DNA of 64,000 nucleotides from Nonomuraea wenchangensis (GCF_900111685.1 NZ_FOHX01000010.1:1-64000), one strand, 5' to 3'. Shown: positions 1 through 8,827, counted from the first letter of the stretch. Program-made: numbers and translations. Notes: a model not told the origin generated them from the letters alone.

Positions 1-97
1 GTAAGGCTCCCGGTAGACGACCGGGTTGATAGGCCGGAGGTGGAAGCGCGGTAACGTGTGGAGCTGACCGGTACTAATAGGCCGAGGACTTGACCAC
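1..97 (+). rRNA. rrl: 23S rRNA, 3' end (partial)
   Basis: The segment carries the conserved 3' terminal 23S sequence, including the GACCGGTACTAATAGGCCGA block that precedes the mature end. Only about the last 100 bases are inside the window. The exact 3' end was set by eye at the end of the GGACTTGACCACA stretch. A short AT-richer spacer (about 98-182) separates it from 5S, as in an ordinary rrn operon. Confidence 0.93.
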
Positions 98-182
98 AAA
101 GCATTCTTTCTGAGATTTTTTGCTCGCGTCCACTAGGCAATTCTGAGACTGCAAACACGTCTGTGTTTGTTTGTTTCGGAGG

Positions 183-299
183 GTTACGGCGGTTATGGCG
201 GGAAGGAAACACCCGGTTACATTCCGAACCCGGAAGTTAAGCTTCTCTGCGCCGATGGTACTGCACTCGGGAGGGTGTGGGAGAGTAGGTCACCGCCGG
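183..299 (+). rRNA. rrf: 5S rRNA
   Basis: About 117 nt with the universal 5S core CCGGTTACATTCCGAACCCG followed by GAAGTTAAGC and the GATGGTACTGC loop. The 5' end (TTACGGCGGT) pairs with the 3' end (ACCGCCGGA), closing helix I. It lies 85 bases after 23S and directly before a strong terminator, so it is the last gene of the rRNA operon. Ends are uncertain by a few bases. Confidence 0.93.
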
Positions 300-314
300 A
301 CAATCTTTATGGAG

Positions 315-344
315 GGCCCCGACGCTTAGCGTCGGGGCCTTTCT
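315..344 (+). terminator. Rho-independent terminator of the rRNA operon
   Basis: A perfect 11-bp GC-rich stem (GGCCCCGACGC / GCGTCGGGGCC) with a 3-nt loop TTA is followed by TTTCT. It sits 15 bases after 5S. The minus-strand methyltransferase ends at 349, so the hairpin may serve transcription from both sides. Confidence 0.85.
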
Positions 345-348
345 GTGT

Positions 349-1095
349 TTACGGCTTCGCACGGAGGACGAAGACGCCCCAGCCCAGGTACTGGCGGCCG
401 TACTCCAGGTGGGAGCGGCGTGCCCGGGTCAGGAAGTCGCGCATCGCGGGCGCGTCAGGATCATCCGGGTTGTCACGCAACCAGTCGCTGATCGTCCACC
501 ACTGACTGGCTACGTACCTGTCCCAGCTGTCCGGGCTGGCCAGGACCATGTCCAGCAGCTCGAAGCCGGCCTCCTCGATGCGGTCGTTCGTACCGATGAG
601 CGAGGTGACCAGGTTGTCGTCCTCCATTCCCAGTGCTGCACGGGCCTCACGCGGAGCCGGGGTCTGCCAATAGCAGTCGCCGACGAGGATGATGCCGTTC
701 GGGCGGAGGTGCCGGCGCATGAGGGACAGGGTGCCCTTGAGGCCGTTGCCGATCCAGGTCGCGCCGATGCAGGAAACGATGTCGAACGATTCAGGTGCCG
801 TTTCGTACGTGCCGGCGTCGGCTTCCACGAATTCGACGCGTTCGGACACGCCCAGCTCCTCCGCGCGGGCTCTTGCTGCTCCGAGAAAGACCTGGCTGAT
901 GTCCACGCCGACGCCTTCCAGGCCGTGTTCGGCGGACCAGCGGGAAAGGAGCTCTCCTTTACCACAGGCCAGGTCCAGCTGGCGGGTGCCAGGAGTGATG
1001 CGGCAGATCTCGCCGAGCAGGGCGAGTTTGTCGTCGGTCATCGGGTTCAGAATGCGGTGCCGGTCCTCGGCGATTTCGTGGAAACGTAGTGACAT
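349..1095 (-). CDS. class I SAM-dependent methyltransferase
   Basis: A 248-residue Rossmann-fold methyltransferase. Motif I is LDLACGKGELLSRW and is followed by the acidic-loop motif VGVDIS; a later VEADAG fits the adenine-contacting motif. No extra domain is seen, so it is a stand-alone small-molecule or protein methyltransferase of unknown substrate. I start at the ATG at 1095 (MSLRFHEIAEDRHRILNP), where family-like sequence begins. The upstream ATG at 1146 adds 17 residues without family character. No good Shine-Dalgarno precedes either start. It converges on the rRNA operon terminator. Confidence 0.75.
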   Translation of the reverse strand: MSLRFHEIAEDRHRILNPMTDDKLALLGEICRITPGTRQLDLACGKGELLSRWSAEHGLEGVGVDISQVFLGAARARAEELGVSERVEFVEADAGTYETAPESFDIVSCIGATWIGNGLKGTLSLMRRHLRPNGIILVGDCYWQTPAPREARAALGMEDDNLVTSLIGTNDRIEEAGFELLDMVLASPDSWDRYVASQWWTISDWLRDNPDDPDAPAMRDFLTRARRSHLEYGRQYLGWGVFVLRAKP

Positions 1096-1304
1096 GACGA
1101 GAAGTCTCGCGCGTCCCGAATTTATGACCAACCCATTTATGGGCATGAGCCGGTCTCGTGGACGTACTTCGGCTTGCTAGGCTGGAGGGACCGGGCCACC
1201 TCCACGGTGGCCTTCGTCGCGTAAGGCCCGAGGGCGGGCGGCGACCAGCCACGGTGGACCGTCGTTGTGAGTCCGCTGGGTGAGCTCAACGAAATGGACC
1301 AGAA

Positions 1305-3953
1305 GTGAACAGAGAAAACGGACCGGACGACGGAGAGCGCGGGCGCGGCGACTTCGAGGACAGGCGCTCCGGAGGGAGCGACAGGAGCGGGGGATACGGC
1401 TCGCGCGGGCGGGACTCCGGTAGCGACCGTCCGTTCCGTTCCGGCGACAGGGGCCGCTCGTACGGCCGGGACGACCGCGGGCCGCGCAGGGACGACGGCT
1501 CCCGCGAGGATCGAGGTCCGCGCCGTGAAGGCTCCGGATATGGCGGCAGGCGCGAAGGCGGTTATGGCGACCGCGGGCCGCGCCGTGAGGGCCGCGAAGG
1601 ATTCGACCGCGGGCAGCGAGGCGACGACCGTCGGCCGTACCGCGATCGGGACGATCGGGGCGGGCGCCGCGAGGGCGGCGAGGAGCGGCGAACGTACCGG
1701 GATCGGGACGATCGTGGGCCGCGCCGCGAGGGATCGGGTTACGGCGACCGTGGTCCGCGTCGCGAGGGCGGCGGCTTCCGGGACGACCGGGGGCCCCGTC
1801 GCGAGGGGTCCGGCTACGCGCCGCGCCGTGAGGGCGGCGGCTTCCGGGACGACCGGGGGCCCCGTCGCGAGGGGTCCGGCTACGCGCCGCGCCGTGAGGG
1901 CGGCGGCTTCCGGGACCGTGATGACCGCGGGCCGCGCCGCGAGGGCGGTTACGGCGAGAGCCGAGGCGGCCGTGGAGGCTACGGCGGCGACCGGCGCGAA
2001 GGTGGTTACGGTGACAGGGGCCCCCGTCGCGAGGGCGGCGGGTTCCGGGACCGGGACGATCGTGGACCGCGCCGTGAGGGGCCGGGTTACGGTCCCAGGC
2101 GAGAGGGCGGTTACGGCGATCGCGGGCCGCGTAGTGAGGGTGGCTTCCGCGATGACCGGGGTCCTCGTCGTGAGGGCGGCGGGTTCCGGGATCGGGATGA
2201 TCGTGGGCCGCGTCGTGAGGGATCGGGTTACGGCGATCGTGGGCCGCGTCGCGAGGGCGGCGGCTTCCGGGACGACCGCGGGCCGCGTAGTGAGGGTGGC
2301 TTCCGTGATGACCGGGGTCCTCGTCGTGAAGGTGGCGGGTTCCGGGATCGGGATGATCGTGGGCCGCGTCGTGAGGGATCGGGTTACGGCGATCGTGGGC
2401 CGCGCCGCGAGGGCGGCGGCTTCCGGGACGACCGGGGTCCGCGCCGTGAGGGCGGTTACCGCGATGACCGGGGTCCTCGTCGTGAGGACGGCGGGTTCCG
2501 GGACAGAGGTGACCGCGGGCCGCGTCGGGAAGGCGGCGGGTTCCGGGATCGGGATGACCGTGGGCCGCGCCGCGAGGGATCGGGTTACGGCGACCGTGGG
2601 CCGCGCCGCGAGGGCGGCGGGTTCCGCGATGACCGGGGCCCGCGTCGCGAGGGCGGCGACCGCGGCCCTCGGCCGTTCTCGCGGGACGACCGCGCCAGGC
2701 GTGACGATCACGGCGGAGCCGGCACCCGCGCCAGATACGGCAGGTCCGACCGCGACTCCGAGAACGCGCAGCGCGAGCAGATGCCCGAGATCGCGCCCGA
2801 CATCACCGCGGACGAGCTCGACAAGGAAGTCCTTGAGGAGCTGCGTTCCCTGCCTAGCGACCTCGCCAACCTGGTCGGCCGGCACTTGGTCGCCGCCGAG
2901 CGGGCCCTGGAGGACGAAGACCCCGAACGGGCGCACGAGCACACCAAGGTGGCGCGCCGCTTCGCGGCCCGGATCGGGGTCGTGCGGGAGGCTGCCGGCA
3001 TTGTCGCGTACCGTGCCGGACATTTCTCCGAGGCCCTGAGCGATCTGCGGGCGGCGCGGCGGCTGACGGGGTCCGACGCGTACCTGCCGGTCATGGCCGA
3101 CTGCGAACGCGGCATGGGACGTCCCGAGCGGGCCATCGACCTTGTGCGTTCGCCCGAGGCCGAGCGCCTCGACCGGGCCGGGCGCATCGAGCTGACCATC
3201 GTCGAGTCCGGCGCGCGCCGTGACCTGGGCCAGCACGACGCAGCCGTGATCACGCTCCAGCGCCTGCCGGAGTTGCGCGACCCGCAGCCGAGGCCGTGGT
3301 CGGCGCGTCTGGCGTTCGCGTACGCCGACGCCCTGATCGACGCCGGGCAGACGGAGGCGGCGACCGAGTGGTTCGCGCGGGCCATGGCGTTCGACGAGGA
3401 CGGCGAGACGGACGCGGCCGAGCGGTACGCCGAGCTGACCGGCTCCGTCATCGAGGACGTCGAAGAGGACACGGACTACGAGGACGACTTCGACGACGCC
3501 GGCACGGCGGACGGCGGAGAGAGCGCCCCGATCGTGGACGAGGAGCCGGAGGACGACGACGCCTCTCTCGCCGAGGCAGACGACCTGCTGGAGGAGGAGC
3601 CCGAGCCTGCCGGCGCAACGGATGGCGAGGACGTCGCCGACCGCGCTGCTGCCACCGATGTCGCGTCGGACGAGGCTGCCGGCCTCGCCGATGAGGTGAC
3701 GGAGGCGGCGGAGACCAGGGAGGCCGACTCCGCCGACGAGTCCGACAAGACCGATGATTCGGCTGATTCGGATAGTTCTGACGGGGAGGATGGCGCAGAC
3801 GACTCCGCTGCGCAGCAGGGCAGCCCGGCAGGCGCTGTCGTCGCTCCGACGGAGACTCCTGGCATAACGCCGGCTTTCATCGAGCCGAACTTCGGCGATG
3901 TCCTGGAGGAGGAGGACGGGCCCGCGCCCAAGCGGCCGAAGGCGGACGACTAG
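1305..3953 (+). CDS. Arg/Gly-repeat, TPR-like, acidic-tail protein
   Basis: An 882-residue protein with three very different parts. Residues about 1-475 are almost entirely R, G, D and E, with about twenty copies of a DRGPRREGGGFRD-type unit (a bacterial RGG-like disordered region). Residues about 490-700 are helical, with paired motifs such as HTKVARRFAARIG and ALSDLRAARRLTGSDAYLPV that resemble TPR. Residues about 705-882 are strongly acidic and Ser/Ala-rich. The middle domain matches the conserved actinobacterial TPR-type hypothetical found near this region in related genomes; that part is family recognition from memory. The GTG at 1305 is the first in-frame start. The charge layout (basic arm, acidic tail) suggests nucleic-acid binding or phase separation, which is inference. 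Confidence 0.8.
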   Translation: MNRENGPDDGERGRGDFEDRRSGGSDRSGGYGSRGRDSGSDRPFRSGDRGRSYGRDDRGPRRDDGSREDRGPRREGSGYGGRREGGYGDRGPRREGREGFDRGQRGDDRRPYRDRDDRGGRREGGEERRTYRDRDDRGPRREGSGYGDRGPRREGGGFRDDRGPRREGSGYAPRREGGGFRDDRGPRREGSGYAPRREGGGFRDRDDRGPRREGGYGESRGGRGGYGGDRREGGYGDRGPRREGGGFRDRDDRGPRREGPGYGPRREGGYGDRGPRSEGGFRDDRGPRREGGGFRDRDDRGPRREGSGYGDRGPRREGGGFRDDRGPRSEGGFRDDRGPRREGGGFRDRDDRGPRREGSGYGDRGPRREGGGFRDDRGPRREGGYRDDRGPRREDGGFRDRGDRGPRREGGGFRDRDDRGPRREGSGYGDRGPRREGGGFRDDRGPRREGGDRGPRPFSRDDRARRDDHGGAGTRARYGRSDRDSENAQREQMPEIAPDITADELDKEVLEELRSLPSDLANLVGRHLVAAERALEDEDPERAHEHTKVARRFAARIGVVREAAGIVAYRAGHFSEALSDLRAARRLTGSDAYLPVMADCERGMGRPERAIDLVRSPEAERLDRAGRIELTIVESGARRDLGQHDAAVITLQRLPELRDPQPRPWSARLAFAYADALIDAGQTEAATEWFARAMAFDEDGETDAAERYAELTGSVIEDVEEDTDYEDDFDDAGTADGGESAPIVDEEPEDDDASLAEADDLLEEEPEPAGATDGEDVADRAAATDVASDEAAGLADEVTEAAETREADSADESDKTDDSADSDSSDGEDGADDSAAQQGSPAGAVVAPTETPGITPAFIEPNFGDVLEEEDGPAPKRPKADD
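1500..2690 (+). repeat. in-frame degenerate DNA repeats coding RG units
   Basis: Degenerate tandem repeats of about 30-50 bp with cores such as GGGCCGCGTCGCGAGGGCGG. They include near-identical larger duplications (for example around 1770-1830 versus 1834-1893, and 2160-2270 versus 2315-2420). All units keep the reading frame of the protein starting at 1305. Copy number is likely to vary between strains. Confidence 0.85.
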
Positions 3954-4491
3954 CATTGCTCGCCCAAGGCTGAAAGCTGGACACAAGCTCCGCCGTACCG
4001 CCGCGATGTGCGCGGTACGGCGGAGTTTGTGCATTCTGCGGCCGAACGCCCCATGCGCGCGCCGGGTCTCGCCCCGTCAGGCTCGCACGTGCGTGATGCC
4101 GGTCCGTCTGCCGGTGACATGACTGTTCGTGCCGTTGCTCCCCGTCCGACTACTCGACGCTGGGCCCGCCCGAAGGACCACCGTGCGACAGCGGGTGCCA
4201 GGTCCGCCAGTGTGACGCTGCAGCCTGACTGTCGCCGCTGGGCATGCCAGTGCTGTCGCGTTGAGCCGTACGACGCCACATGCTTCGGTCGGTCTTCCGG
4301 CACCGACGTGACTGCTGGTCGGCCATTGGCGTACTGGCGGTGGTCCCCGTACCTACGGCAGAGAGACCTCCGGGCACGTCCGATGGGCTTGATCGCGGGG
4401 CATTCCCCGTGATCAGCCGAGCTGACCGCTCTCGCGCGATGGCTGCGCGCCGCCTGTTCGCAGGTCAGTAGGTCGGCGGGTTGGCGGGAGC
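3954..4491. other. 538-base intergenic region, no supported gene
   Basis: Short open frames exist on both strands, but none has family-like sequence or a convincing ribosome site. The only structured element I see is the long hairpin at 3983-4030. The rest is unremarkable GC-rich sequence. Confidence 0.6.
3983..4030. terminator. long inverted repeat, probable bidirectional terminator
   Basis: A 19-bp inverted repeat (ACAAGCTCCGCCGTACCGC with its complement GCGGTACGGCGGAGTTTGT, one G-T wobble) around a 10-nt loop begins 29 bases after the RG-protein stop. There is no T-tract, as is common for actinobacterial terminators. Confidence 0.6.
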
Positions 4492-5418
4492 TTACGGCGA
4501 CACGCGGTCGAGCCAGTGGAGGATGCCGGCGACGTTTGACGGAGCTCCGCTCAACAACTCGAACTGCTCGGCCGTCGCGTCGTCCGCCTTCAGCGCGGTG
4601 TAGCGCTCCTTCGTACGGTCTCGGACCATGGCGATGGCATGGTCCAGGTCCAAGCCCTCGGAATGGGCCTGCCGGGTCAGGTCCACCCAGACGCGGAGCT
4701 CCTCGGCGGACCGGTCGAGGGTGTCCTGAACTGCCTCGACCGGGCCGTAATGGCTGAAGAGCAGACGCTGAGGCCCGAGCGCCTTGAACAGGGCGATCGA
4801 ATCGAGGGCGGTCTGCAGGTCGAAGTCCGGCGGCGGCGTGGCGGGACGCAGGTCGCCGGTCTCGGGGAGGTAGACGCCTGCGGCGTCGCCCACGTACAGA
4901 TCGCCGGTCGCGGAGTCGACGAGGCCCACGTGATGCTTGGCGTGACCGGGGGAGTAGTGGCTGCTCAGTGTGCGCCCGTTGCCGAGATCGATGGCGCCGG
5001 TGTCGCCGAGGGCGACGATGCGTTCAGCCTCGGTGGGGGACAGCTCTCCGAAGAGGGTGTCGAGCCGGTCGCCCCACACCATCCGGGCGCTCGCCATGAG
5101 CCGCGAGGGGTCGGCCAGGTGCCGCGCGCCCTTCTCGTGAACTACGACCTGGGCGGACGGGAAGAACCTGGCGATGTCGCCGACACCGCCGGCGTGGTCG
5201 AGGTGGATGTGGGTCACGACGACGGTGGCGAGATCCTCCGGACCGACGCCGAGGGACGCGAGCGCGTCACGGACTACCGGGGCGGACGTCGAGGTACCGG
5301 TCTCTACCAGACATGGCCGGTCGCCCAGAATGAGGTATCCGGCGGTGATGCCCGCGTATCCGGCCATTCTGGTGTCGATCTCATAGACGTCGCCGCCTAG
5401 CGCGGTGATGTTGTCCAC
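4492..5418 (-). CDS. metallo-beta-lactamase fold hydrolase
   Basis: A 308-residue MBL-fold enzyme. The zinc signature THIHLDHAGG (HxHxDH) lies at about residues 87-96, with later metal ligands plausible at SPGHAKHH, VGDAAG and FSHYGP. The C-terminal 80 residues form a helical extension like those of the glyoxalase II/lactonase-type subfamily. Substrate unknown. The GTG at 5418 is chosen because GGGAG lies 5 bases upstream; an ATG at 5484 would add 22 residues without family character. It is divergent from the SSB paralogue at 5529. Confidence 0.82.
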   Translation of the reverse strand: MDNITALGGDVYEIDTRMAGYAGITAGYLILGDRPCLVETGTSTSAPVVRDALASLGVGPEDLATVVVTHIHLDHAGGVGDIARFFPSAQVVVHEKGARHLADPSRLMASARMVWGDRLDTLFGELSPTEAERIVALGDTGAIDLGNGRTLSSHYSPGHAKHHVGLVDSATGDLYVGDAAGVYLPETGDLRPATPPPDFDLQTALDSIALFKALGPQRLLFSHYGPVEAVQDTLDRSAEELRVWVDLTRQAHSEGLDLDHAIAMVRDRTKERYTALKADDATAEQFELLSGAPSNVAGILHWLDRVSP

Positions 5419-5528
5419 AGGTACTCCCGAGCGTGCAGCCGTTGTCCCCAGAATGGCGTTCGGCCGTTCCGGGCTCCTCCTCATCGTAAAGAGTGATCTC
5501 GGCAGAGCGCCGACAGGAGGGACGAGTA

Positions 5529-5960
5529 ATGGACCGGAACGAGGTCTTGCTGGTGGGACGGCTCTCGGCGGAGCCCGAGGACCACACCCTGCCGAGTGGT
5601 GACACCGCCACGAAGTGGCGCATCATCGTACGGCGGCACCGGCGGCAGCGACGTGGCGCGACGCTGACGGACAGCGTCCCGTGCGTCACCTTCAGCCCGG
5701 AGACGGCGGACGTCGTCCGCGGCCTCAAACCACGAGACTATCTGCAGGTCATCGGCTCCTTCCGCTGCCGTGTCTTCGGCCCGGCAGGGGCCAAGACCTG
5801 GAAGTACGAGGTGGAGGTGACCAGCGCGAAACCCGTGGATACGGTCGTGGTCGCGGAAGATCCACCGGACGGGGGCGGGGACGGCGTCGGCGAGGAGGTC
5901 CAGGGGACGGTCACGCCATTGGTGCCGAGGCGGGTGCTGCAACTGGCCAGGGCAAGCTGA
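5529..5960 (+). CDS. single-stranded DNA-binding protein paralogue (SsbB-like)
   Basis: A 143-residue OB-fold protein starting MDRNEVLLVGRLSAEPEDH, the usual SSB beginning, with WRIIVRR and DSVPCVTFSPETADVV matching the OB strands. The C-terminal acidic DDDIPF-type tip of housekeeping SSB is missing (it ends VLQLARAS), so it probably does not recruit the usual partners. The ATG at 5529 has a strong AGGAGG about 9 bases upstream. Monocistronic and followed by a hairpin at 6030. Related actinobacterial short SSB paralogues work in recombination or DNA uptake; the role here is inferred. Confidence 0.8.
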   Translation: MDRNEVLLVGRLSAEPEDHTLPSGDTATKWRIIVRRHRRQRRGATLTDSVPCVTFSPETADVVRGLKPRDYLQVIGSFRCRVFGPAGAKTWKYEVEVTSAKPVDTVVVAEDPPDGGGDGVGEEVQGTVTPLVPRRVLQLARAS

Positions 5961-6029
5961 TCTCCTGCCTCATCCACCGTGGCGAAGGGGATGAGAACAC
6001 GCGGGCGAAGGGCTGTCGCGCAGGGCCCC

Positions 6030-6060
6030 GTGCGCCTCGTCTGCCGGCGACGAGGCGCAC
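6030..6060 (+). terminator. hairpin terminator after the SSB paralogue
   Basis: A perfect 12-bp stem (GTGCGCCTCGTC / GACGAGGCGCAC) with loop TGCCGGC lies 70 bases after the stop at 5960. No T-tract. Confidence 0.6.
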
Positions 6061-6199
6061 GCCGCTGGTTCCTGGGTGCGACGAGGTGCACGCCGCTGGT
6101 CCCCAGGGGTGGCGAGGTGAGCGTAGTCGGGGCCGTTGTGGGCTCGCTCAACGGTGAGCTTCGGCTTCGGTGCGTTGTGCGCCGGGTCTGGCGCCGCGT

Positions 6200-6420
6200 T
6201 GGCTACGGCCTCAGTTGGTGACGGGCTCAGTTGGTGACGGGCTCAGGTTGGCTGTGGGTCCCGCTTGGCTGCGGGTCCAGCTCGCTACGGGCCCAATCGG
6301 CTATGCGCCCAGTCGGCTATGCGCCCAGTCGACAGTCGGCTACGGGCGGAGGTTGGCTGCAGGCTTGGGTTGGCTGCGGCCCGGTTGGTTGCGGGACGGT
6401 TTTGTTGCGGGCAGGGACGG
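6200..6420. repeat. degenerate 16-17 bp tandem repeats in a 512-base gene-free region
   Basis: The stretch 5961-6472 has no convincing gene. From about 6200 it is built of a degenerate unit like GTTGGCTGCGGGCCCA, about a dozen times. It includes an exact 17-bp doublet (CAGTTGGTGACGGGCTC twice) and an exact 16-bp doublet (CAGTCGGCTATGCGCC twice). No CRISPR-like equal spacing with unique spacers is present. Confidence 0.6.
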
Positions 6421-6472
6421 GGGACAGCCTGGGGCCTGAGAGTGGTGTCCTGCCTGGGCAGCTGTTTGCCGG

Positions 6473-8068
6473 TCAGTTGATGGCGAAGGTGCGGAGGACC
6501 AGGCCGGTTCGGGGTTTGGGGCCGAAGGAGGTGGATTTGCGGGGGACGCGTTCGCCGCCGGCGGCGACGGCCAGAACGTCCTCGGTCGCCAGCGGCTTGA
6601 GGATCACGGCAGTGCCGCCGGTGCTGGTCGCGAGTTCGGCGGCGGCCTCGATGTCGTGATGCACGATACGTACCGCCTGCTCGTCGTCACGCATCCCCCA
6701 CACCTTCGGCAGGATGAACTCGCTCAGGATGGAGGTGTTGAGCGAGTTCCAGCGGTCGGAGTGGTCAGCCGGCATGGCACGAGCGAGCTGGACGGGATCG
6801 GGGTCGGTGATCAGGTATGCGCCGGTTGCGTCAGCCAGGAGGAAAGCAGGGTCCGGGCTGTTCTCGAACGCGGCCAAACCCTCTGCGAGGGTGCTGAACT
6901 CCTGGACCCGCCAGGATTGGCGGGCCTGGGCGGCCGCCTTCGCCAGGGGGAGGCCGGGGATGACGCGGTGGATCGCTTTGAGGTCGGGCGGATAGGCGGT
7001 CGAGTCGACCAGCAAGGCCAGACCGAAGTCCCAGGGGGCTACCAGAGTGGTGGAAGGAGGCTCGTGCAAGTCGTCGTCTGTTGACGAGGAGGGGGCTGGT
7101 GAGGGGGCGGCGGCGGTGCCACCAGGCATTGCGGCGCTGCTGGTGAACCCGGCGCTGCTGGGTGTCGCGTTGCCGGATGCCATGCCTCTGAGGGCGGTGT
7201 CGCTGGGCGTGAGTGAGGGTTCGGTAGGAGGGTTGGTCAGGCGTTCCTGGCGTTGGAGGACGCGGTAGGTGGCGTAACGGTGGTGGCCGTCGGCGATCAG
7301 AGCTTGGCGGTCGTGGAGGTCGGCGTTGACGGTGGCGATCTCGGACGCGTCGGTGATCGCCCATAGGCGGTGGGTGACGCCGTCCTCGGTCTCGGCCGAC
7401 ACCAGGGGGCGACGCCGGGTCGCCACCTCTTCCACGAGGCGGGTCGTCGGGCCGCCGGCGCCGTCGTAGAGGAGGAAGATCGGCTCCAGATTCGCCTGGG
7501 TGGTGCTCATGAGGGCCAGGCGGTCGGCGATGGGGCCGGGCATCACGTCCTCGTGCGGGAGGATGACGTGCTGACCCGGGTCCGTCAGGGCGACGTCGCC
7601 GATCAGGCCGCGTTGCAGGAAGTGCGGGCCATGCTGCTCGTACACGTACAGGGCCGGGTGGTCGTCCGGGACCAGGATGCCTGCGTGAAGCCATGCCTGC
7701 AGGGTGTCCCGGGCCTCGGCGTAACGCGTCTCCGGCGGGGGCTCGTCGCCGGCAGCGAGGGTGTCGGTGGCAGGAACGGTCTGAGCGGCCGGAGTGGTGT
7801 GAGCGGTAGGAAGGGTGGGGGTGGGAGGAAGGGGGTGGGCGGGGCCGGGGTGGGAGGTGCGGGGAAGGATGAGGCGGACGACGTTGTTGGGGTGCAGGTG
7901 GAGGAGCGTGTCGACGTCCGCGTCGGAGATCAGGTCGTAGGGCGGGGAGGTCACCTTGGCAGGATCTTCGACGGCGAAACGTACGCCTCGGAAGGGCCGT
8001 AGCACCAGTCCATCGGGCACTGGCAGTTCAGGAGTCCCCATACCGGGCATGCTGCCATAGATGGTCAT
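6473..8068 (-). CDS. DUF1015 family protein with low-complexity insertions
   Basis: A 531-residue protein with the DUF1015 hallmarks PFRGVRF, VTSPPYDLISDADVDTL, NVVRLILPR near the N-terminus, ALIADGHHRYATYRVL in the middle and WGMRDDEQAVRIVHHD near the C-terminus. The family is usually 400-430 residues. The excess comes from two Pro/Thr/Ala/Ser-rich inserts at about residues 70-112 and 270-340, the second a Met/Gly/Ser-rich linker. Biochemical role unknown; homologues carry a SerK-like kinase fold by database reports I recall. ATG 8068 is taken with GGAAGG almost touching it; ATGs at 8050 and 8041 are equally possible. Confidence 0.85.
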   Translation of the reverse strand: MTIYGSMPGMGTPELPVPDGLVLRPFRGVRFAVEDPAKVTSPPYDLISDADVDTLLHLHPNNVVRLILPRTSHPGPAHPLPPTPTLPTAHTTPAAQTVPATDTLAAGDEPPPETRYAEARDTLQAWLHAGILVPDDHPALYVYEQHGPHFLQRGLIGDVALTDPGQHVILPHEDVMPGPIADRLALMSTTQANLEPIFLLYDGAGGPTTRLVEEVATRRRPLVSAETEDGVTHRLWAITDASEIATVNADLHDRQALIADGHHRYATYRVLQRQERLTNPPTEPSLTPSDTALRGMASGNATPSSAGFTSSAAMPGGTAAAPSPAPSSSTDDDLHEPPSTTLVAPWDFGLALLVDSTAYPPDLKAIHRVIPGLPLAKAAAQARQSWRVQEFSTLAEGLAAFENSPDPAFLLADATGAYLITDPDPVQLARAMPADHSDRWNSLNTSILSEFILPKVWGMRDDEQAVRIVHHDIEAAAELATSTGGTAVILKPLATEDVLAVAAGGERVPRKSTSFGPKPRTGLVLRTFAIN

Positions 8069-8165
8069 GCCTTCCGGAAATCGCCCCTCGGTTTACAACC
8101 GTGCCCTGCCTCCGTGGCACAGGGCAGGGCGTGTTCGTCGTCCAGCGATGGAGGGAGTCTCGCCG

Positions 8166-8588
8166 ATGGTTGGAGAAGGAAACGCTAATGATGAGACCTC
8201 GGGTGCTCCCCGGGGCAGTGTTTACGATTGGTACCAGCGTGGGGTAAAGCTGCTGAAGGATGGCAGTCCAGCGGCGGCGGCCGCGTTGCTGGAGCGGGCC
8301 GCGGAGGTCGAGCCGGAGTCGCGCAGCATTCGGGAGGCGTTGGCGCGGGCGCAGTTCAACTCGCGGCAGTACACCGAGGCGGCGGCGAGTTTCCGGCAGA
8401 TCGTCGAGGCCAATCCTGCTGAGGACTACGCGTACTTCGGGCTTGGGCTGGCGTTGTGGCGTACCGGGGACGTCGAAGGGGCGCAGGAACCGCTGGCGAT
8501 CGCTGTTGCGATGCGTCCCGATGAGCGGCATTACGTGTCGGCGTTGAAGAGTGTGCGTGCCACTTTGAGGGCTCGGCGGGAGATGTAG
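8166..8588 (+). CDS. small tetratricopeptide-repeat protein
   Basis: A 140-residue soluble protein with about three TPR units. Visible TPR helices are VYDWYQRGVKLLKDGSPAAA, YTEAAASFRQIVEANP and DYAYFGLGLALWRTGDVEGA. It probably acts as a protein-interaction scaffold; no partner is evident. The ATG at 8166 is preceded by GGAGGG 9-10 bases upstream. In-frame ATGs at 8148 and earlier lie on top of or before that site. Divergent from the DUF1015 gene. Confidence 0.8.
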   Translation: MVGEGNANDETSGAPRGSVYDWYQRGVKLLKDGSPAAAAALLERAAEVEPESRSIREALARAQFNSRQYTEAAASFRQIVEANPAEDYAYFGLGLALWRTGDVEGAQEPLAIAVAMRPDERHYVSALKSVRATLRARREM

Positions 8589-8827
8589 GCGTAGGAGGGG
8601 CGGCTCGTTCCTGCGGGCTGGTGGTGGGTGGCGGGTGGTCATCGGTGGGCGTTCTCCGGCTTGTGCCGGCGGTGACGGGCGGATCGCCGAGGCTGGCTTA
8701 GGCACATGTGTTGCACCCGTCGGTGAGGTGGGAGCGGTCTTCATGGCCGGATCGCCGGGTGCGCGAGGGTGGCGGGGCGCGACGCTAGAGTCTCACGCGG
8801 CGTTGTGAGTCGAACGGAAGAGGCGCG

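Noticed and set aside
1137..4034. A 965-codon open frame on the minus strand opposite the RG-protein gene
   Set aside because: It mirrors the GC-rich repeats of the plus-strand gene, gives monotonous Thr/Ala/Pro/Val repeats and has no family-like motif; the plus frame contains the TPR-like domain.
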